Origin: Vreelandella neptunia
GTDB lineage: Bacteria > Pseudomonadota > Gammaproteobacteria > Pseudomonadales > Halomonadaceae
NCBI RefSeq assembly: GCF_022489065.1
Contig: NZ_JAKVTW010000014.1
Location: forward strand, 62,001-126,000
Length of the DNA: 64,000 nt
Direction: 5' to 3'
Below are positions 28,785-38,704 of the stretch, piece by piece; position 1 is the first letter of the stretch; every line of letters starts with the position of its first letter. Below the pieces are notes generated by a model. The model searched no databases. It was not told the DNA's origin and worked only from the letters and a program-made list of their open reading frames with translations. The translations under genes and the position numbers were made by a program.

Positions 28785-30130
28785 CAAGGCGCTATTTTGG
28801 GACAGATGGTATTCGTGGCACGGTGGGTAAATCACCCATTACGGCGGATTTCATGCTCAAGCTAGGCTGGGCAGCGGGGCAGGTGCTGCGACGTGATAAA
28901 GGCCGAACGCGGGTGCTGATCGGTAAAGATACGCGGATCTCTGGCTATATGTTCGAATCCGCTTTAGAGGCGGGGCTTTCTGCCGCCGGTGTTGATGTCT
29001 CTCTCCTTGGCCCAATGCCCACACCCGGTATCGCCTACTTAACACGGACATTCCGTGCTGATGCAGGCATCGTCATCTCGGCATCGCACAACCCGTTTGA
29101 TGATAACGGCATTAAGTTCTTCTCCGCGGAAGGTAAGAAGCTCCCTGATGACACGGAAGACCGTATCGAGGCGATGCTCGCAGCGCCATTGACCACGGCG
29201 GAAGCGGCGCAGTTGGGTAAAGCAACCCGCATCGACGATGCCGCAGGCCGTTATATTGAGTTCTGCAAATCAACCCTGCCTGATCGACTTAGCCTGCACG
29301 GCCTTAAAGTCGTATTGGATTGCGCCCATGGCGCCACTTATCATATCGCGCCGAATGTGTTTCGCGAGCTAGGTGCATACGTCACCACTATTGGTTCTGC
29401 GCCCGACGGGTTAAATATTAACCAGCAGGTAGGTTCCACGCATCCCGCTGCGCTGCGTGCTGCGGTAATTCAGCAAAACGCTGACTTGGGGATAGCCTTT
29501 GATGGTGACGGTGATCGCGTGTTGCTGGTGGATGGCGATGGCCGTGAAGTCGATGGCGACGATATTCTCTATTTGATTGCTCGCGATCGTCATGAGCGTG
29601 GTTTGCTCCAAGGTGGCGTAGTGGGGACGTTGATGTCCAATTTTGGCCTCGCTATGGCACTTGATAAGCTGGGCATCCCCTTTGAGCGGGCCAACGTTGG
29701 CGACCGCTTTGTGATGGAGCGCATGGCCGCCAATGGTTGGGAATTAGGCGGTGAATCCTCGGGGCATATTGTCTGTGGTCATGTGCAGACCACCGGTGAT
29801 GGGATCGTATCGACCCTACAGGTGTTGGCGTTGATGATGCGTGAGCAGAAGAGCCTGCCGACACTCTTAAAAGAGTTAGAAAAAGTGCCGCAGGCGCTGA
29901 TCAATGTCCGTTTGCCCGCCGACGCAAGTGCTAAAGAGGTGATGGCCTCTGCGCCGTTAAAGCAGGCAGTTGCCGCCCTGGAGCATGAGTTGGGCGATGA
30001 AGGCCGTGTGCTGTTGCGTGCTTCAGGCACTGAGCCATTGATTCGAGTAATGGTGGAGGGGCGCGCACATTTAGATGTCGATCAATTGGCACGTGGCTTG
30101 GCAGATCAAGTCCAGGCGCTGATGAAATAA
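28781..30130 (+). CDS. glmM: Phosphoglucosamine mutase
   Basis: A 449-residue enzyme that interconverts glucosamine-6-phosphate and glucosamine-1-phosphate for UDP-GlcNAc, the precursor of peptidoglycan and LPS. The phosphoserine is Ser102 in [12 protein letters not shown]. The metal loop is [12 protein letters not shown]. The sugar and phosphate loops GGESSGH and [12 protein letters not shown] are present. AGGAG lies 8 nt before the ATG, inside the end of folP. Confidence 0.98.
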   Translation: MTRRYFGTDGIRGTVGKSPITADFMLKLGWAAGQVLRRDKGRTRVLIGKDTRISGYMFESALEAGLSAAGVDVSLLGPMPTPGIAYLTRTFRADAGIVISASHNPFDDNGIKFFSAEGKKLPDDTEDRIEAMLAAPLTTAEAAQLGKATRIDDAAGRYIEFCKSTLPDRLSLHGLKVVLDCAHGATYHIAPNVFRELGAYVTTIGSAPDGLNINQQVGSTHPAALRAAVIQQNADLGIAFDGDGDRVLLVDGDGREVDGDDILYLIARDRHERGLLQGGVVGTLMSNFGLAMALDKLGIPFERANVGDRFVMERMAANGWELGGESSGHIVCGHVQTTGDGIVSTLQVLALMMREQKSLPTLLKELEKVPQALINVRLPADASAKEVMASAPLKQAVAALEHELGDEGRVLLRASGTEPLIRVMVEGRAHLDVDQLARGLADQVQALMK

Positions 30131-30251
30131 GCGCACTTAACTCACCGGCACCATAAACCGGTTCAGTAAACCAGACGTGTGCTTGTAACAGCGGTTGTCT
30201 TGACAAGGCCGCTCCTATACCATTTCGCTCCACCTTGAGTGAGGAGAGTCG

Positions 30252-31001
30252 ATGCGTACGCCTTTAATTGCCGGTAACTGGAAAATGAACGGTTCCGTGG
30301 CGTTGATCAATGAGTTCGGCCAGGCCTTCTCTGCCGCCGAGTCGCCAAAGAACGTGGATGTGGTTATCATTCCGCCGTTCCCTTATTTGGATGCGGCACG
30401 CCAAGCGTTTGAAGGTACGGTGCTGTCATTAGGCGCACAAACATTGAATCCTATCCACTCCGGGGCGCACACCGGTGAAGTGAGCGGCCGCATGCTTAAA
30501 GAGTTTGCAGTCTCTTACGTGCTGGTCGGACACTCAGAGCGGCGTCAGCTCTATAAAGAGAGCGATGAACAAGTCTTCGCGCGTCTATTGTCAGCTCTAA
30601 ATGTCGAGCTCAAGCCGATCCTGTGTGTGGGGGAGTCTTTAGAGGAGCGCGACGCGGGCCGGACGATGGACGTTGTGCTGCGCCAAGTGGGGCACGTGAT
30701 GTCTCGTCTAGAGCCAGATCAGCGCAAGCAAGTAGTGATTGCCTATGAGCCCGTTTGGGCAATAGGGACGGGACGTACGGCGTCTCCCGAGCAAGCCCAA
30801 GAGGTCATGGCAGGTATTCGTGCTTACCAGGCGGGGTTTGATAAGGAGTTAGCAGAACAGCTGCGTTTGCTATACGGCGGCAGTATGAACGCAAGTAATG
30901 CGGCTGAGCTGCTCGCTCAGCCGGATATCGACGGCGGTCTGGTGGGCGGAGCCTCACTCAAGATCGATGATTTTTATGCCATTTGTCAGTCAGCAGGATA
31001 A
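30252..31001 (+). CDS. tpiA: Triosephosphate isomerase
   Basis: A 249-residue TIM barrel of glycolysis and gluconeogenesis. Catalytic Lys11 (GNWKMNG), His94 (VGHSERR) and Glu166 ([11 protein letters not shown]) are all in place, with the phosphate-binding YGGSMN and GLVGGASL near the end. GAGGAG precedes the ATG. secG starts 4 bp after the stop, so tpiA and secG form an operon, as in Pseudomonas. Confidence 0.98.
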   Translation: MRTPLIAGNWKMNGSVALINEFGQAFSAAESPKNVDVVIIPPFPYLDAARQAFEGTVLSLGAQTLNPIHSGAHTGEVSGRMLKEFAVSYVLVGHSERRQLYKESDEQVFARLLSALNVELKPILCVGESLEERDAGRTMDVVLRQVGHVMSRLEPDQRKQVVIAYEPVWAIGTGRTASPEQAQEVMAGIRAYQAGFDKELAEQLRLLYGGSMNASNAAELLAQPDIDGGLVGGASLKIDDFYAICQSAG

Positions 31002-31005
31002 CGCC

Positions 31006-31365
31006 ATGCAAGTTGCAATTCTTATGATCCATGTGGTGATTGCGATCGCCCTGGTGGTACTCATTCTGCTTCAGCAGGGTAAAGGCGCTGAAGCCGGTGC
31101 TGCGTTTGGGGGCGGTGCTTCACAAACAGTGTTTGGTTCGCGGGGCAGCGGTAACTTTTTATCACGCACCACGGCTATTTTAGCAGCGGGTTTCTTCGTT
31201 ACCTCAATGGCGCTGGCTTACTTCGCCACCCAAGCCGGCCAGGCACCCGAAGCAGGTATCCCGGATTCGCGTTTGATCGAGCAGCAGCAAAGCGTTCCGA
31301 CGCTTGACGACAGGCCTGCGGACGTGGATAATGCCGCGCCAGTGCTAGAGGAAAGCAGCGAGTAA
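31006..31365 (+). CDS. secG: Preprotein translocase subunit SecG
   Basis: A 119-residue accessory subunit of the SecYEG channel. Two membrane helices (about 3-20 and 50-72) flank the conserved loop ([20 protein letters not shown]). The C-terminal tail is acidic. ATG 31006 is chosen because it gives the family N-terminus [11 protein letters not shown]; longer readings run through tpiA in another frame. It is followed directly by tRNA-Leu. Confidence 0.96.
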   Translation: MQVAILMIHVVIAIALVVLILLQQGKGAEAGAAFGGGASQTVFGSRGSGNFLSRTTAILAAGFFVTSMALAYFATQAGQAPEAGIPDSRLIEQQQSVPTLDDRPADVDNAAPVLEESSE

Positions 31366-31394
31366 GCAGCTGCTGTTTTTTAGCCTCCCCTGAT

Positions 31395-31481
31395 GCCGAA
31401 GTGGTGGAATTGGTAGACACGCTATCTTGAGGGGGTAGTGACCGTATGGTCGTGCGGGTTCAAGTCCCGCCTTCGGCACCA
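31395..31481 (+). tRNA. tRNA-Leu (GAG anticodon)
   Basis: An 87-nt class II tRNA. The acceptor GCCGAAG pairs with CTTCGGC, with encoded ACCA. The anticodon loop TTGAGGG between CTATC and GGTAG gives GAG. A long variable arm and the T-arm GCGGGTTCAAGTCCCGC are clear. Position after secG matches E. coli leuU and the Pseudomonas order. Confidence 0.97.
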
Positions 31482-31588
31482 TCTGTTTTGCTGGCTAGCC
31501 AGCTTCCCAGAATGTTCTTTTGTTACCAGTAGGCCAGCGTTGGCAACTGAGGCAAAAAAACAGCTTTAAGTAGGTGGCTTTTTTCAGT

Positions 31589-31636
31589 AAGTCGTTCTTG
31601 AAGCAAGTAGTTCTTGACGTAAGTGGCTTTAGTGTC
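31589..31636 (+). repeat. Degenerate 16-bp tandem repeat between the two tRNAs
   Basis: Units AAGTCGTTCTTGAAGC (31589-31604), AAGTAGTTCTTGACGT (31605-31620) and the looser AAGTGGCTTTAGTGTC (31621-31636). A longer related unit may precede them at 31568. Confidence 0.55.
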
Positions 31637-31658
31637 TATTATCGTCGACCTAGATTGA

Positions 31659-31735
<77 letters not shown>

Positions 31736-31767
31736 TTTCCTAGTTGCATGTAGATAGCTTGTTCTCT

Positions 31768-31793
31768 TTGTATTACTCTTTTGTACTACTCTG
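31768..31793 (+). repeat. 13-bp tandem duplication after tRNA-fMet
   Basis: TTGTATTACTCTT (31768-31780) is followed directly by TTGTACTACTCTG (31781-31793), 11 of 13 bases alike. Confidence 0.5.
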
Positions 31794-31857
31794 AAAACAC
31801 TCACTCTCTACCGGGCGAAGCCTGTTACATGTTTCTAAGATGGTACTCAAGGTTTCT

Positions 31858-31892
31858 TTCAAAAAGCCCCTTCCAGTGAAGGGGCTTTTTGT
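31858..31892 (+). terminator. Intrinsic terminator after tRNA-fMet
   Basis: A 13-bp stem (AAAAAGCCCCTTC 31861-31873 with 31878-31890), a 4-nt loop and a T-run. It separates the tRNA from rimP or acts as a leader attenuator. The rest of the 31736-32056 spacer holds nothing else I can name apart from the duplication at 31768. Confidence 0.85.
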
Positions 31893-32056
31893 TAGCAGCT
31901 TTTGGATAACGAGCGCTTTTGTAAATAAGAGCGCCTTAAGAGCGGATGTCTTCCGGTTTGCCGGAGACACATTTCCGAGTAACGCCAATCAGCCACCTAG
32001 CTTTTCTACTAACTCCTGGCCAGGTGCCTGATGCAACGGCTATAGGAGCTTTGTCT

Positions 32057-32518
32057 GTGGCCACTAAACACGCTGCGCTACACGCGCTGATCGAACCTGT
32101 TGTTGCCGCCATGGGCTTTGAGCTATGGGGCATCGACCATCTTTCCCAGGGCAAAAATTCGCGGCTGGTGATCTATATCGAGCGCGAGAGTGGTGTCAGC
32201 GTTGAAGATTGCGCAGATATTAGCCGCCAAGTCAGTGCTGTTATGGATGTGGAAGACCCCATTGCCGGTGAGTATCGGTTGGAAGTCTCCTCGCCAGGCA
32301 TGGCACGTCCCTTGTATTCCCTGGACCAGTTTACCCGCTTTCAAGGTCATCACGTCGCGCTCAAGCTGCGCACTGCCTTTGACGGGCGGCGCAAGTATCA
32401 AGGGCTTTTGGTCGGTGTTGAAGGGGATGAAGTACTTATACAGCTGGATGGCGAAGAGTATTGCTTTCCTATTGAGAGTATTGATTCTGCTCACATTGTA
32501 CCGCAGTTCGACGATTGA
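32057..32518 (+). CDS. rimP: Ribosome maturation factor RimP
   Basis: A 153-residue factor for 30S assembly. GTG 32057 is preferred: TAGGAG at 32043-32048 is 8 nt upstream, and the protein then begins (M)ATKHAALHALIEPVVAAMGFELWG, as in relatives. The frame is open further 5' but that part is not conserved-looking. Two domains, the second an SH3-like fold (KYQGLLVGVEGDEVLIQLDG). It leads the rimP-nusA-infB operon. Confidence 0.95.
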   Translation: MATKHAALHALIEPVVAAMGFELWGIDHLSQGKNSRLVIYIERESGVSVEDCADISRQVSAVMDVEDPIAGEYRLEVSSPGMARPLYSLDQFTRFQGHHVALKLRTAFDGRRKYQGLLVGVEGDEVLIQLDGEEYCFPIESIDSAHIVPQFDD

Positions 32519-32590
32519 CCGGGTGGCGGCGCTGCCGGCAGGCTGCCGGGGTGATGCACATAAGGATAGGTTTTCTGGCGAGGCATACGC

Positions 32591-34105
32591 ATGAGTAAAG
32601 AAATTTTAATGGTCGTTGACGCGATCTCCAATGAGAAGGGCGTCCCGCGTGATGTCATCTTCGAGGCGGTAGAAGCCGCTCTTGCGAGCGCGTCACGTAA
32701 GCGTTTTGACAAAGAAGAAGCCAATGTGCGCGTGCATATCGACCGCCGCACCGGTGAATACGAAACCTTCCGCTTCTGGACGGTCGTGGAAGACGACGAA
32801 TTCGAAACGCCAGATTATGAAATTAAAGAGACCATCGCCGAGCAGCGCGATCCGCCGCTGAAATTGGGTGATGTGGTCGAGAAAAGTATTGAAAATGCGG
32901 CGTTTGGTCGTATTGCCGCGCAAACCGCCAAGCAGGTTATCGTACAGAAAGTACGCGAAGCTGAGCGGGCTGAAGTTGTGCGTCAATACGCAGATCGTGA
33001 AGGCGAGCTGGTCGCAGGTATTGTTAAAAAGACCACTCGTGACGGACTGATCATTGATTTGGGCGAAAATGCTGAAGCGTTTTTACCGCGTAATGAAATG
33101 ATCCACGGTGAGCGTTACCGCATGAATGAACGGGTACGCGCCTTGTTGGTCAAGGTAGACCCAGACGCTCGTGGTGCTCAGCTCCAGCTTTCGCGGACCT
33201 GCCCCGAGCTGATCATCGAGCTGTTCAAAATTGAAGTACCTGAAATAGCTGAGCAGTTGATTGAAATTAAAGGCGCGGCTCGTGATCCCGGATCGCGCGC
33301 CAAAATCGCCGTTAAAACCAATGATCGTCGCATTGATCCTGTCGGTGCGTGTGTTGGTATGCGCGGTTCGCGCGTTCAAGCGGTCTCATCAGAGCTGCAA
33401 AACGAACGCGTTGATATCGTGCTGTGGGACGACAATCCCGCCCAGTTGGTTATCAATGCCATGGCGCCCGCCGATGTTGGGTCTATTCTTGTTGACGAAG
33501 ACGCCCACGCGATGGATGTGGCCGTGGCACAAGATAACCTTGCTCAGGCCATTGGCCGGAGCGGTCAGAACGTACGTTTAGCCTCTGAACTCACCGGCTG
33601 GCGTATTAATGTCATGACCGAAGAGGAAGCCGAGTCTAAGCGCGACCAAGAGATTGATAGCCTGGTTGACTCCTTTGTCCAGCACCTTGAAGTGGATGAG
33701 GATGTCGCCCGCCTGTTAGTGGAAGAAGGGTTCACAACCCTGGAAGAAGTCGCCTACGTGCCGCTTGAAGAGATGCTCGAAATCGAAGAGTTCGATGAAG
33801 ATTTAGTCGAAGAGCTTCGTGCACGTGCGAAAGACGAGCTGCTGACGATGGCAATTGCCTCGGAAGAAGCGCTAGACGGTGCCCAACCAGCAGCAGATCT
33901 GCTGGAGATGGATGGCATGGAGCGCCACCTGGCCTTCATTCTGGCCAGTCGCGGCATTGTCACCATGGAAGATCTCGCCGAGCAGTCTGTCGACGATCTG
34001 GTCGATATCGAGGAGTTGGACGAAGCGCGCGCAGCGGCACTGATCATGACTGCCCGTGCGCCCTGGTTTGAAGTCGATGACGCATCGGATTCGAACACAC
34101 AGTAA
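32591..34105 (+). CDS. nusA: Transcription termination/antitermination factor NusA
   Basis: A 504-residue factor that binds RNA polymerase and nascent RNA. Order: N-terminal polymerase-binding domain (1-125), S1 domain (about 135-200), two KH domains (about 230-345), and two acidic C-terminal repeats (about 365-490) as in E. coli. The KH region includes [19 protein letters not shown]. Length agrees with gammaproteobacterial NusA. The upstream ribosome site is weak. Confidence 0.97.
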   Translation: MSKEILMVVDAISNEKGVPRDVIFEAVEAALASASRKRFDKEEANVRVHIDRRTGEYETFRFWTVVEDDEFETPDYEIKETIAEQRDPPLKLGDVVEKSIENAAFGRIAAQTAKQVIVQKVREAERAEVVRQYADREGELVAGIVKKTTRDGLIIDLGENAEAFLPRNEMIHGERYRMNERVRALLVKVDPDARGAQLQLSRTCPELIIELFKIEVPEIAEQLIEIKGAARDPGSRAKIAVKTNDRRIDPVGACVGMRGSRVQAVSSELQNERVDIVLWDDNPAQLVINAMAPADVGSILVDEDAHAMDVAVAQDNLAQAIGRSGQNVRLASELTGWRINVMTEEEAESKRDQEIDSLVDSFVQHLEVDEDVARLLVEEGFTTLEEVAYVPLEEMLEIEEFDEDLVEELRARAKDELLTMAIASEEALDGAQPAADLLEMDGMERHLAFILASRGIVTMEDLAEQSVDDLVDIEELDEARAAALIMTARAPWFEVDDASDSNTQ

Positions 34106-34132
34106 ACAGGTCACGGGCTGAGGAGGGTCAAT

Positions 34133-36694
34133 ATGTCAGATATGACAGTTAAAGATTTCGCAGTAAAGGTGGGCCGTGATGTGCCTCGCCTACTAGAGCA
34201 AATGAAAGAAGCTGGTTTAAAGCACGCTTCTGAAAGCGATGCCGTGTCAGAAGAAGATAAGCAGAAGCTGCTGAGTTTCTTGAAGAAGAGCCACGGCGGC
34301 AGCGACACCCCTGAAGCGGGCAAAAATCGCATTACGCTGACGCGTAAAACCCGCAGCCGGATCAATACTGGCGAGCGCGGCAAAACCATCGAAGTGCAGG
34401 TACGTAAGAAGAAAACGTACGTTAAAAGCGCTGAAGATGAGAAGCCGAAAGCCGCAGAGCCAAGCTACACTGGCCCACGCCAGTTAGTTGGCGATATGGC
34501 CGAAGCGGAAGCCGAGCGCAAAGTAACGGATGCGCGGGAAGCTGAAGAGAAAGTGGCAGCGCAAAAAGCTCAGGCAGCCAAAGCGGCCGAAGAAGCAGCC
34601 AGCAAAAAAGCGGCTGAAGCCAAGCCGAAAGCTGAAAAAGCGCCAGCAACGCCCGATCTTGAAGTGCCCAATCTTGAGCTTGATGACACCCCGTCGGGTG
34701 ACGATATGCCGCCAGCGCCGCCGAAAGAGGGCCGCACTGACCGTCGTACCGCACCGCCTAAGAAGGCTGCGGCGAAGGCCAAGGGCCGTCGTGACGATGA
34801 AGATCGTGGTGATCGCGAAGAGCGCAAACGCGGTGGCGGCGGTAAGAAGGTAAAACGTGCCGAGCAACGTCGTGGTGGTCGCCGTGGTGGCAACCAAACC
34901 GGCAATGGCAAGCACGCTTTCCAGAAGCCGACCCAGCCGATCGTGCGTGAAGTATCGATCCCTGAGTCTATCAGCGTGGCGGAATTGGCCGACAAGATGT
35001 CGATCAAGGCCAATGAAGTGATCAAGGCCATGTTTAACATGGGCGCGGCAGTCACCATCAACCAAACCATCGATCAGGATACCGCTGCGATCGTGGTGGA
35101 AGAGATGGGTCACACGCCGAAGCTGGTGAAAGATGACGCGCTGGAAACGGAAATGCTCGAAGGCATCTCCTATGAAGGCGAAGAGATCACCCGCTCGCCC
35201 GTTGTTACCGTTATGGGTCACGTTGACCACGGTAAAACATCGCTGCTCGATTACATCCGTAAAGCGAAAGTGGCGACCGGTGAAGCGGGTGGTATTACCC
35301 AGCATATCGGCGCTTACCACGTGGAAGATAACCACGGTGGCGTTACCTTCCTGGATACCCCTGGCCACGCAGCGTTTACCGCTATGCGTGCCCGTGGTGC
35401 CAAGGCAACTGACGTCGTGATTCTGGTTGTCGCCGCGGATGACGGCGTGATGCCGCAGACGATTGAAGCGATTGAGCACTCTAAAGCCGCTGAAGTACCC
35501 ATGGTGGTGGCGGTGAACAAGATCGATAAGCAGGGCATCGATCTGGATCGCATCAAGAATGAGCTGTCGCAGCACGGCGTTATCTCCGAAGAGTGGGGCG
35601 GTGATACCCAGTTTGTGCATGTATCTGCTAAGACCGGTGAAGGTATGGAAGAGCTGCTGGAAGCGATCCAGCTAGCCTCTGAAGTACTGGAACTTAAGGC
35701 TGTGCCTTCCGCGCCCGGTAAAGGTGTTGTGGTTGAGTCCCGCCTTGATAAAGGTCGTGGTCCGGTCGCTACCGTACTGGTTCAGAACGGCACGCTGAGA
35801 AAGGGCGATATCGTCCTGGCAGGCCTGCACTACGGCCGCGTACGTGCGCTGACCAACGAACTTGCCCAGCAGGTTGATTCGGTTGGCCCAGCCATGCCGG
35901 TCGAGATTCAAGGCTTGGGCGGTACGCCGGATGCCGGTGATGACTTTATGGTCGTTGCTGACGAGAAGAAAGCCCGCGAAGTAGCTAACTTCCGTCAAGG
36001 CAAGTACCGCGAAGTGCGCCTGGCGCGTCAGCAGAAGGCCAAGCTGGAGAACATGTTCAGCCAGATGGGCCAAGACGAAGTGGCCAAGGTCAATATCGTC
36101 CTCAAAGCCGACGTTCAAGGCTCGCTGGAAGCGATCAAAGGCGCCCTGGAAGAACTCTCCACGGGTGAAGTTGAAGTCGCCGTGGTCTCTTCTGGTGTGG
36201 GTGGTATCACCGGTACCGATGCCAACTTAGCGCTAGCGTCTGAAGCCATTGTGGTCGGCTTTAACGTGCGTGCTGACGCCGCTGCCCGTGAGATCGTTGA
36301 GCGCGAAGGCCTGGATCTACGCTACTACAGCGTCATCTACCAGCTGATCGACGAGGTCAAACAGGCGATGAGCGGTATGCTCGCACCTGAATGGAAAGAA
36401 GAGATCGTCGGTATTGCTGAAGTGCGTGACGTGTTCCGTGCGCCGAAGATTGGTGCCATCGCCGGTTGTATGGTGGTTGAAGGCAACGTGCATCGTAATA
36501 AGAAGATCCGCGTACTGCGTGATGACGTGGTGATCTACGAAGGTGAGCTCGAATCGCTGCGCCGCTTCAAAGACGATGTGCAGGAAGTGCGCAACGGCAT
36601 GGAGTGTGGCATCGGCGTGAAGAACTACAACGATGTCCAAGTCGGCGATAAGATCGAAGTCTTCGACCAAGTGAAGGTCGAGCGTAGCCTGTAA
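34133..36694 (+). CDS. infB: Translation initiation factor IF-2
   Basis: An 853-residue GTPase that places initiator tRNA on the 30S subunit. An N-terminal small domain is followed by a long Lys/Glu/Ala-rich and Arg/Gly-rich linker (about 100-270), a second IF2_N domain (about 278-330), and the G domain with GHVDHGKT at 362-369, DTPGH and NKID. The C-terminal domains bind fMet-tRNA. GAGGAGG precedes the ATG. A shorter isoform from an internal start is known in enterics but not identified here. The encoded initiator tRNA lies 2.4 kb upstream. Confidence 0.98.
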   Translation: MSDMTVKDFAVKVGRDVPRLLEQMKEAGLKHASESDAVSEEDKQKLLSFLKKSHGGSDTPEAGKNRITLTRKTRSRINTGERGKTIEVQVRKKKTYVKSAEDEKPKAAEPSYTGPRQLVGDMAEAEAERKVTDAREAEEKVAAQKAQAAKAAEEAASKKAAEAKPKAEKAPATPDLEVPNLELDDTPSGDDMPPAPPKEGRTDRRTAPPKKAAAKAKGRRDDEDRGDREERKRGGGGKKVKRAEQRRGGRRGGNQTGNGKHAFQKPTQPIVREVSIPESISVAELADKMSIKANEVIKAMFNMGAAVTINQTIDQDTAAIVVEEMGHTPKLVKDDALETEMLEGISYEGEEITRSPVVTVMGHVDHGKTSLLDYIRKAKVATGEAGGITQHIGAYHVEDNHGGVTFLDTPGHAAFTAMRARGAKATDVVILVVAADDGVMPQTIEAIEHSKAAEVPMVVAVNKIDKQGIDLDRIKNELSQHGVISEEWGGDTQFVHVSAKTGEGMEELLEAIQLASEVLELKAVPSAPGKGVVVESRLDKGRGPVATVLVQNGTLRKGDIVLAGLHYGRVRALTNELAQQVDSVGPAMPVEIQGLGGTPDAGDDFMVVADEKKAREVANFRQGKYREVRLARQQKAKLENMFSQMGQDEVAKVNIVLKADVQGSLEAIKGALEELSTGEVEVAVVSSGVGGITGTDANLALASEAIVVGFNVRADAAAREIVEREGLDLRYYSVIYQLIDEVKQAMSGMLAPEWKEEIVGIAEVRDVFRAPKIGAIAGCMVVEGNVHRNKKIRVLRDDVVIYEGELESLRRFKDDVQEVRNGMECGIGVKNYNDVQVGDKIEVFDQVKVERSL

Positions 36695-36712
36695 GGCTGC
36701 GAGGAGCTAAAC

Positions 36713-37159
36713 ATGCGCGAATTTAAGCGTACCGACCGGGTAGCCGACCAGCTCCAAAAGGAGCTGGCGGTACTTATTCAACGCGAAGTGAAAGACCCGC
36801 GTTTAGGCATGGTCACGGTCAGCGGTGTCACCGTTAGCCGTGATCTTGGCTACTCCGATGTCTATGTCACGCTGTTGGGTGAGCAAGAGCCGGAGCGTAT
36901 TAAAGAGAACCTGCAGGTGCTTAAGCGCGCTGCCGGTTTTCTAAGAAGCCAGATTGCTAAGCGCATCAAGCTGCGCCACGTGCCAGAACTACGCTTTCAT
37001 TTCGATGAAAGCGTGGTACGCGGTCAGCAACTCTCTTCATTGATCGATGAAGCGGTGACGACGGATCGCGCACGCTATCAAAACGATGACGATTATCAAG
37101 GCACTGGCCAAGACGGTGACCAAGACGCTGACGCCCAGCAAAGTGAGGAGACTCGCTAG
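36713..37159 (+). CDS. rbfA: Ribosome-binding factor A
   Basis: A 148-residue KH-like factor for 16S rRNA 5'-end maturation and cold adaptation. It begins MREFKRTDRVADQLQKELAVLIQREVKDPRLGMVT, typical of the family. The last 35 residues are acidic and low-complexity, an extension over E. coli RbfA. Its stop overlaps the truB GTG by one base. Confidence 0.96.
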   Translation: MREFKRTDRVADQLQKELAVLIQREVKDPRLGMVTVSGVTVSRDLGYSDVYVTLLGEQEPERIKENLQVLKRAAGFLRSQIAKRIKLRHVPELRFHFDESVVRGQQLSSLIDEAVTTDRARYQNDDDYQGTGQDGDQDADAQQSEETR

Positions 37160-38079
37160 TGGCGCGTCAACGTCGCGGCTTGCCGGTCAATGGCGTGCTA
37201 CTGCTGGATAAGCCTAAGGGGCTTTCCAGCAACCATGCACTGCAGCGTGTTCGCCGGCTGTTTCAGGCTCAAAAAGCCGGGCACACCGGTACGCTGGACC
37301 CGATGGCAACCGGCTTATTGCCGATTTGTCTGGGCGAAGCGACCAAGTTTTCGTCGCACTTGCTCGAAGCCGATAAGGTGTATCGCACCCGGGTAGAACT
37401 CGGGGTGATCACCGATACCGGCGATGCGGAAGGCAATGTTATTGAGCAGCATGAGATTCCCAGCCTAAGCGTCGATGACGTGGAAGCTGTGCTCACCCGT
37501 TTTCGCGGTGAGATTGATCAAGTGCCACCCATGTATTCGGCGCTAAAGCATCAAGGCAAAAAACTCTACGAGTTGGCCCGTGAAGGCAAACACGTAGAGC
37601 GTGCAGCACGGCGGATAAGCGTGTATGATGCGCGCCTGCTTTCATTTGATGGCACAGCTTTCGAGCTGGAGGTAAGTTGCAGTAAAGGCACTTACATTCG
37701 CACGTTAGCCGAAGATATTGGTCAAGCGCTTGGCTGTGGTGCCCACATCAGTCAATTAAGAAGGCTCAAGACAGGCCCTTTTTTAGCCGATGAGATGTGG
37801 ACATTAGACGCGCTCGAAGCGTTGGCTGATCAAGCTGCGCTGGAAGCTGAACTGATGCCTGTGGATGTGCTGGTAGATCATTTACCCTCGTTGACGGTAG
37901 ACGATACTGCCCACGCCCGTTTGGCCCATGGTCAGCCTGCCACGTTAACCACCGGCACGCTTGCGCTGGATGAGTTAGCCCGACTTTATTACGCCGAGAC
38001 GTTTATCGGCCTTGGCGTAGTGAAAGGTGCCCAGGAAGTGGCGCCGAAGCGACTGTTAAGTACTGTCGCTATCTCGTAA
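37159..38079 (+). CDS. truB: tRNA pseudouridine-55 synthase TruB
   Basis: A 306-residue enzyme that makes pseudouridine 55 in the T loop of tRNAs. Catalytic Asp47 lies in GHTGTLDPMATGLLP. The start is GTG 37159, one base inside rbfA. Further motifs are VPPMYSALKHQGKKLYELAREG and SCSKGTYIRTLAEDIG. A C-terminal TruB/PUA-like region is present. Confidence 0.97.
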   Translation: MARQRRGLPVNGVLLLDKPKGLSSNHALQRVRRLFQAQKAGHTGTLDPMATGLLPICLGEATKFSSHLLEADKVYRTRVELGVITDTGDAEGNVIEQHEIPSLSVDDVEAVLTRFRGEIDQVPPMYSALKHQGKKLYELAREGKHVERAARRISVYDARLLSFDGTAFELEVSCSKGTYIRTLAEDIGQALGCGAHISQLRRLKTGPFLADEMWTLDALEALADQAALEAELMPVDVLVDHLPSLTVDDTAHARLAHGQPATLTTGTLALDELARLYYAETFIGLGVVKGAQEVAPKRLLSTVAIS

Positions 38080-38126
38080 GGCCAGTTGCAAGGACGCCGC
38101 AGCCTACGGGAACATGGTAAGACAGC

Positions 38127-38150
38127 GTACGTAAGAGAGTACGTAAAGCG
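38127..38150 (+). repeat. 12-bp tandem duplication in the truB-rpsO gap
   Basis: GTACGTAAGAGA (38127-38138) is followed by GTACGTAAAGCG (38139-38150). Looser GCAAAT/GCAACT copies continue to about 38200. Confidence 0.45.
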
Positions 38151-38254
38151 AAGTTGCAACTCGCAAATTGTAAGTCGCAAATAGCAGCTTGAGACTGCAA
38201 ATATGCGTGGTCTCACCCATTCATTTTTAGGCATATTGCTTACTGGAGATACAG

Positions 38255-38524
38255 ATGGCTTTAACCGCTGAGAAGAAGGCCGAGATCGTCACCGAATACG
38301 GCCGCGGCGACAACGATACCGGTTCCCCTGAAGTGCAGGTTGCACTGCTGAGCGCCAACATCAATGGCCTGCAGGATCACTTCAAAACCAACAAGCAGGA
38401 TCACCACTCACGTCGTGGTCTGATCCGCATGGTTAACCAGCGTCGTAAACTGCTGGATTACCTAAAGCGTAAAGATTTCGAACGCTATCAGTCTTTGATT
38501 CAGCGTTTAGGTCTACGCCGCTAA
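38255..38524 (+). CDS. rpsO: 30S ribosomal protein S15
   Basis: An 89-residue primary 16S rRNA-binding protein of the small subunit. The signature spans [19 protein letters not shown] and the [20 protein letters not shown] region. TGGAG precedes the ATG. In E. coli it represses its own translation through a pseudoknot; the equivalent RNA was not assessed here. A strong terminator separates it from pnp. Confidence 0.98.
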   Translation: MALTAEKKAEIVTEYGRGDNDTGSPEVQVALLSANINGLQDHFKTNKQDHHSRRGLIRMVNQRRKLLDYLKRKDFERYQSLIQRLGLRR

Positions 38525-38543
38525 GCTTAACGGCAACGATCAG

Positions 38544-38579
38544 AAACGGGCAGCTCCTTGTGAGCTGCCCGTTTTTTTA
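38544..38579 (+). terminator. Intrinsic terminator between rpsO and pnp
   Basis: A 13-bp stem (AAACGGGCAGCTC 38544-38556 with 38562-38574), a 5-nt loop and seven Ts. Confidence 0.92.
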
Positions 38580-38704
38580 TGTTTAGTGTTTACGGTGGAA
38601 GGGAACAGGTAGCCCTATCGCGCTCCAGCGCCTAGAATGGTAACGAGTCAAAACGACCTAAACGAATAGACAAGTAGATATTGATAATGCTGAAGGAAGT
38701 CGCT

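Noticed and set aside
34484..35620. A 378-codon frame antisense to infB
   Set aside because: It lies wholly inside infB and its composition (His, Arg, Phe rich) is what the opposite strand of a Lys/Glu/Ala-rich gene yields.
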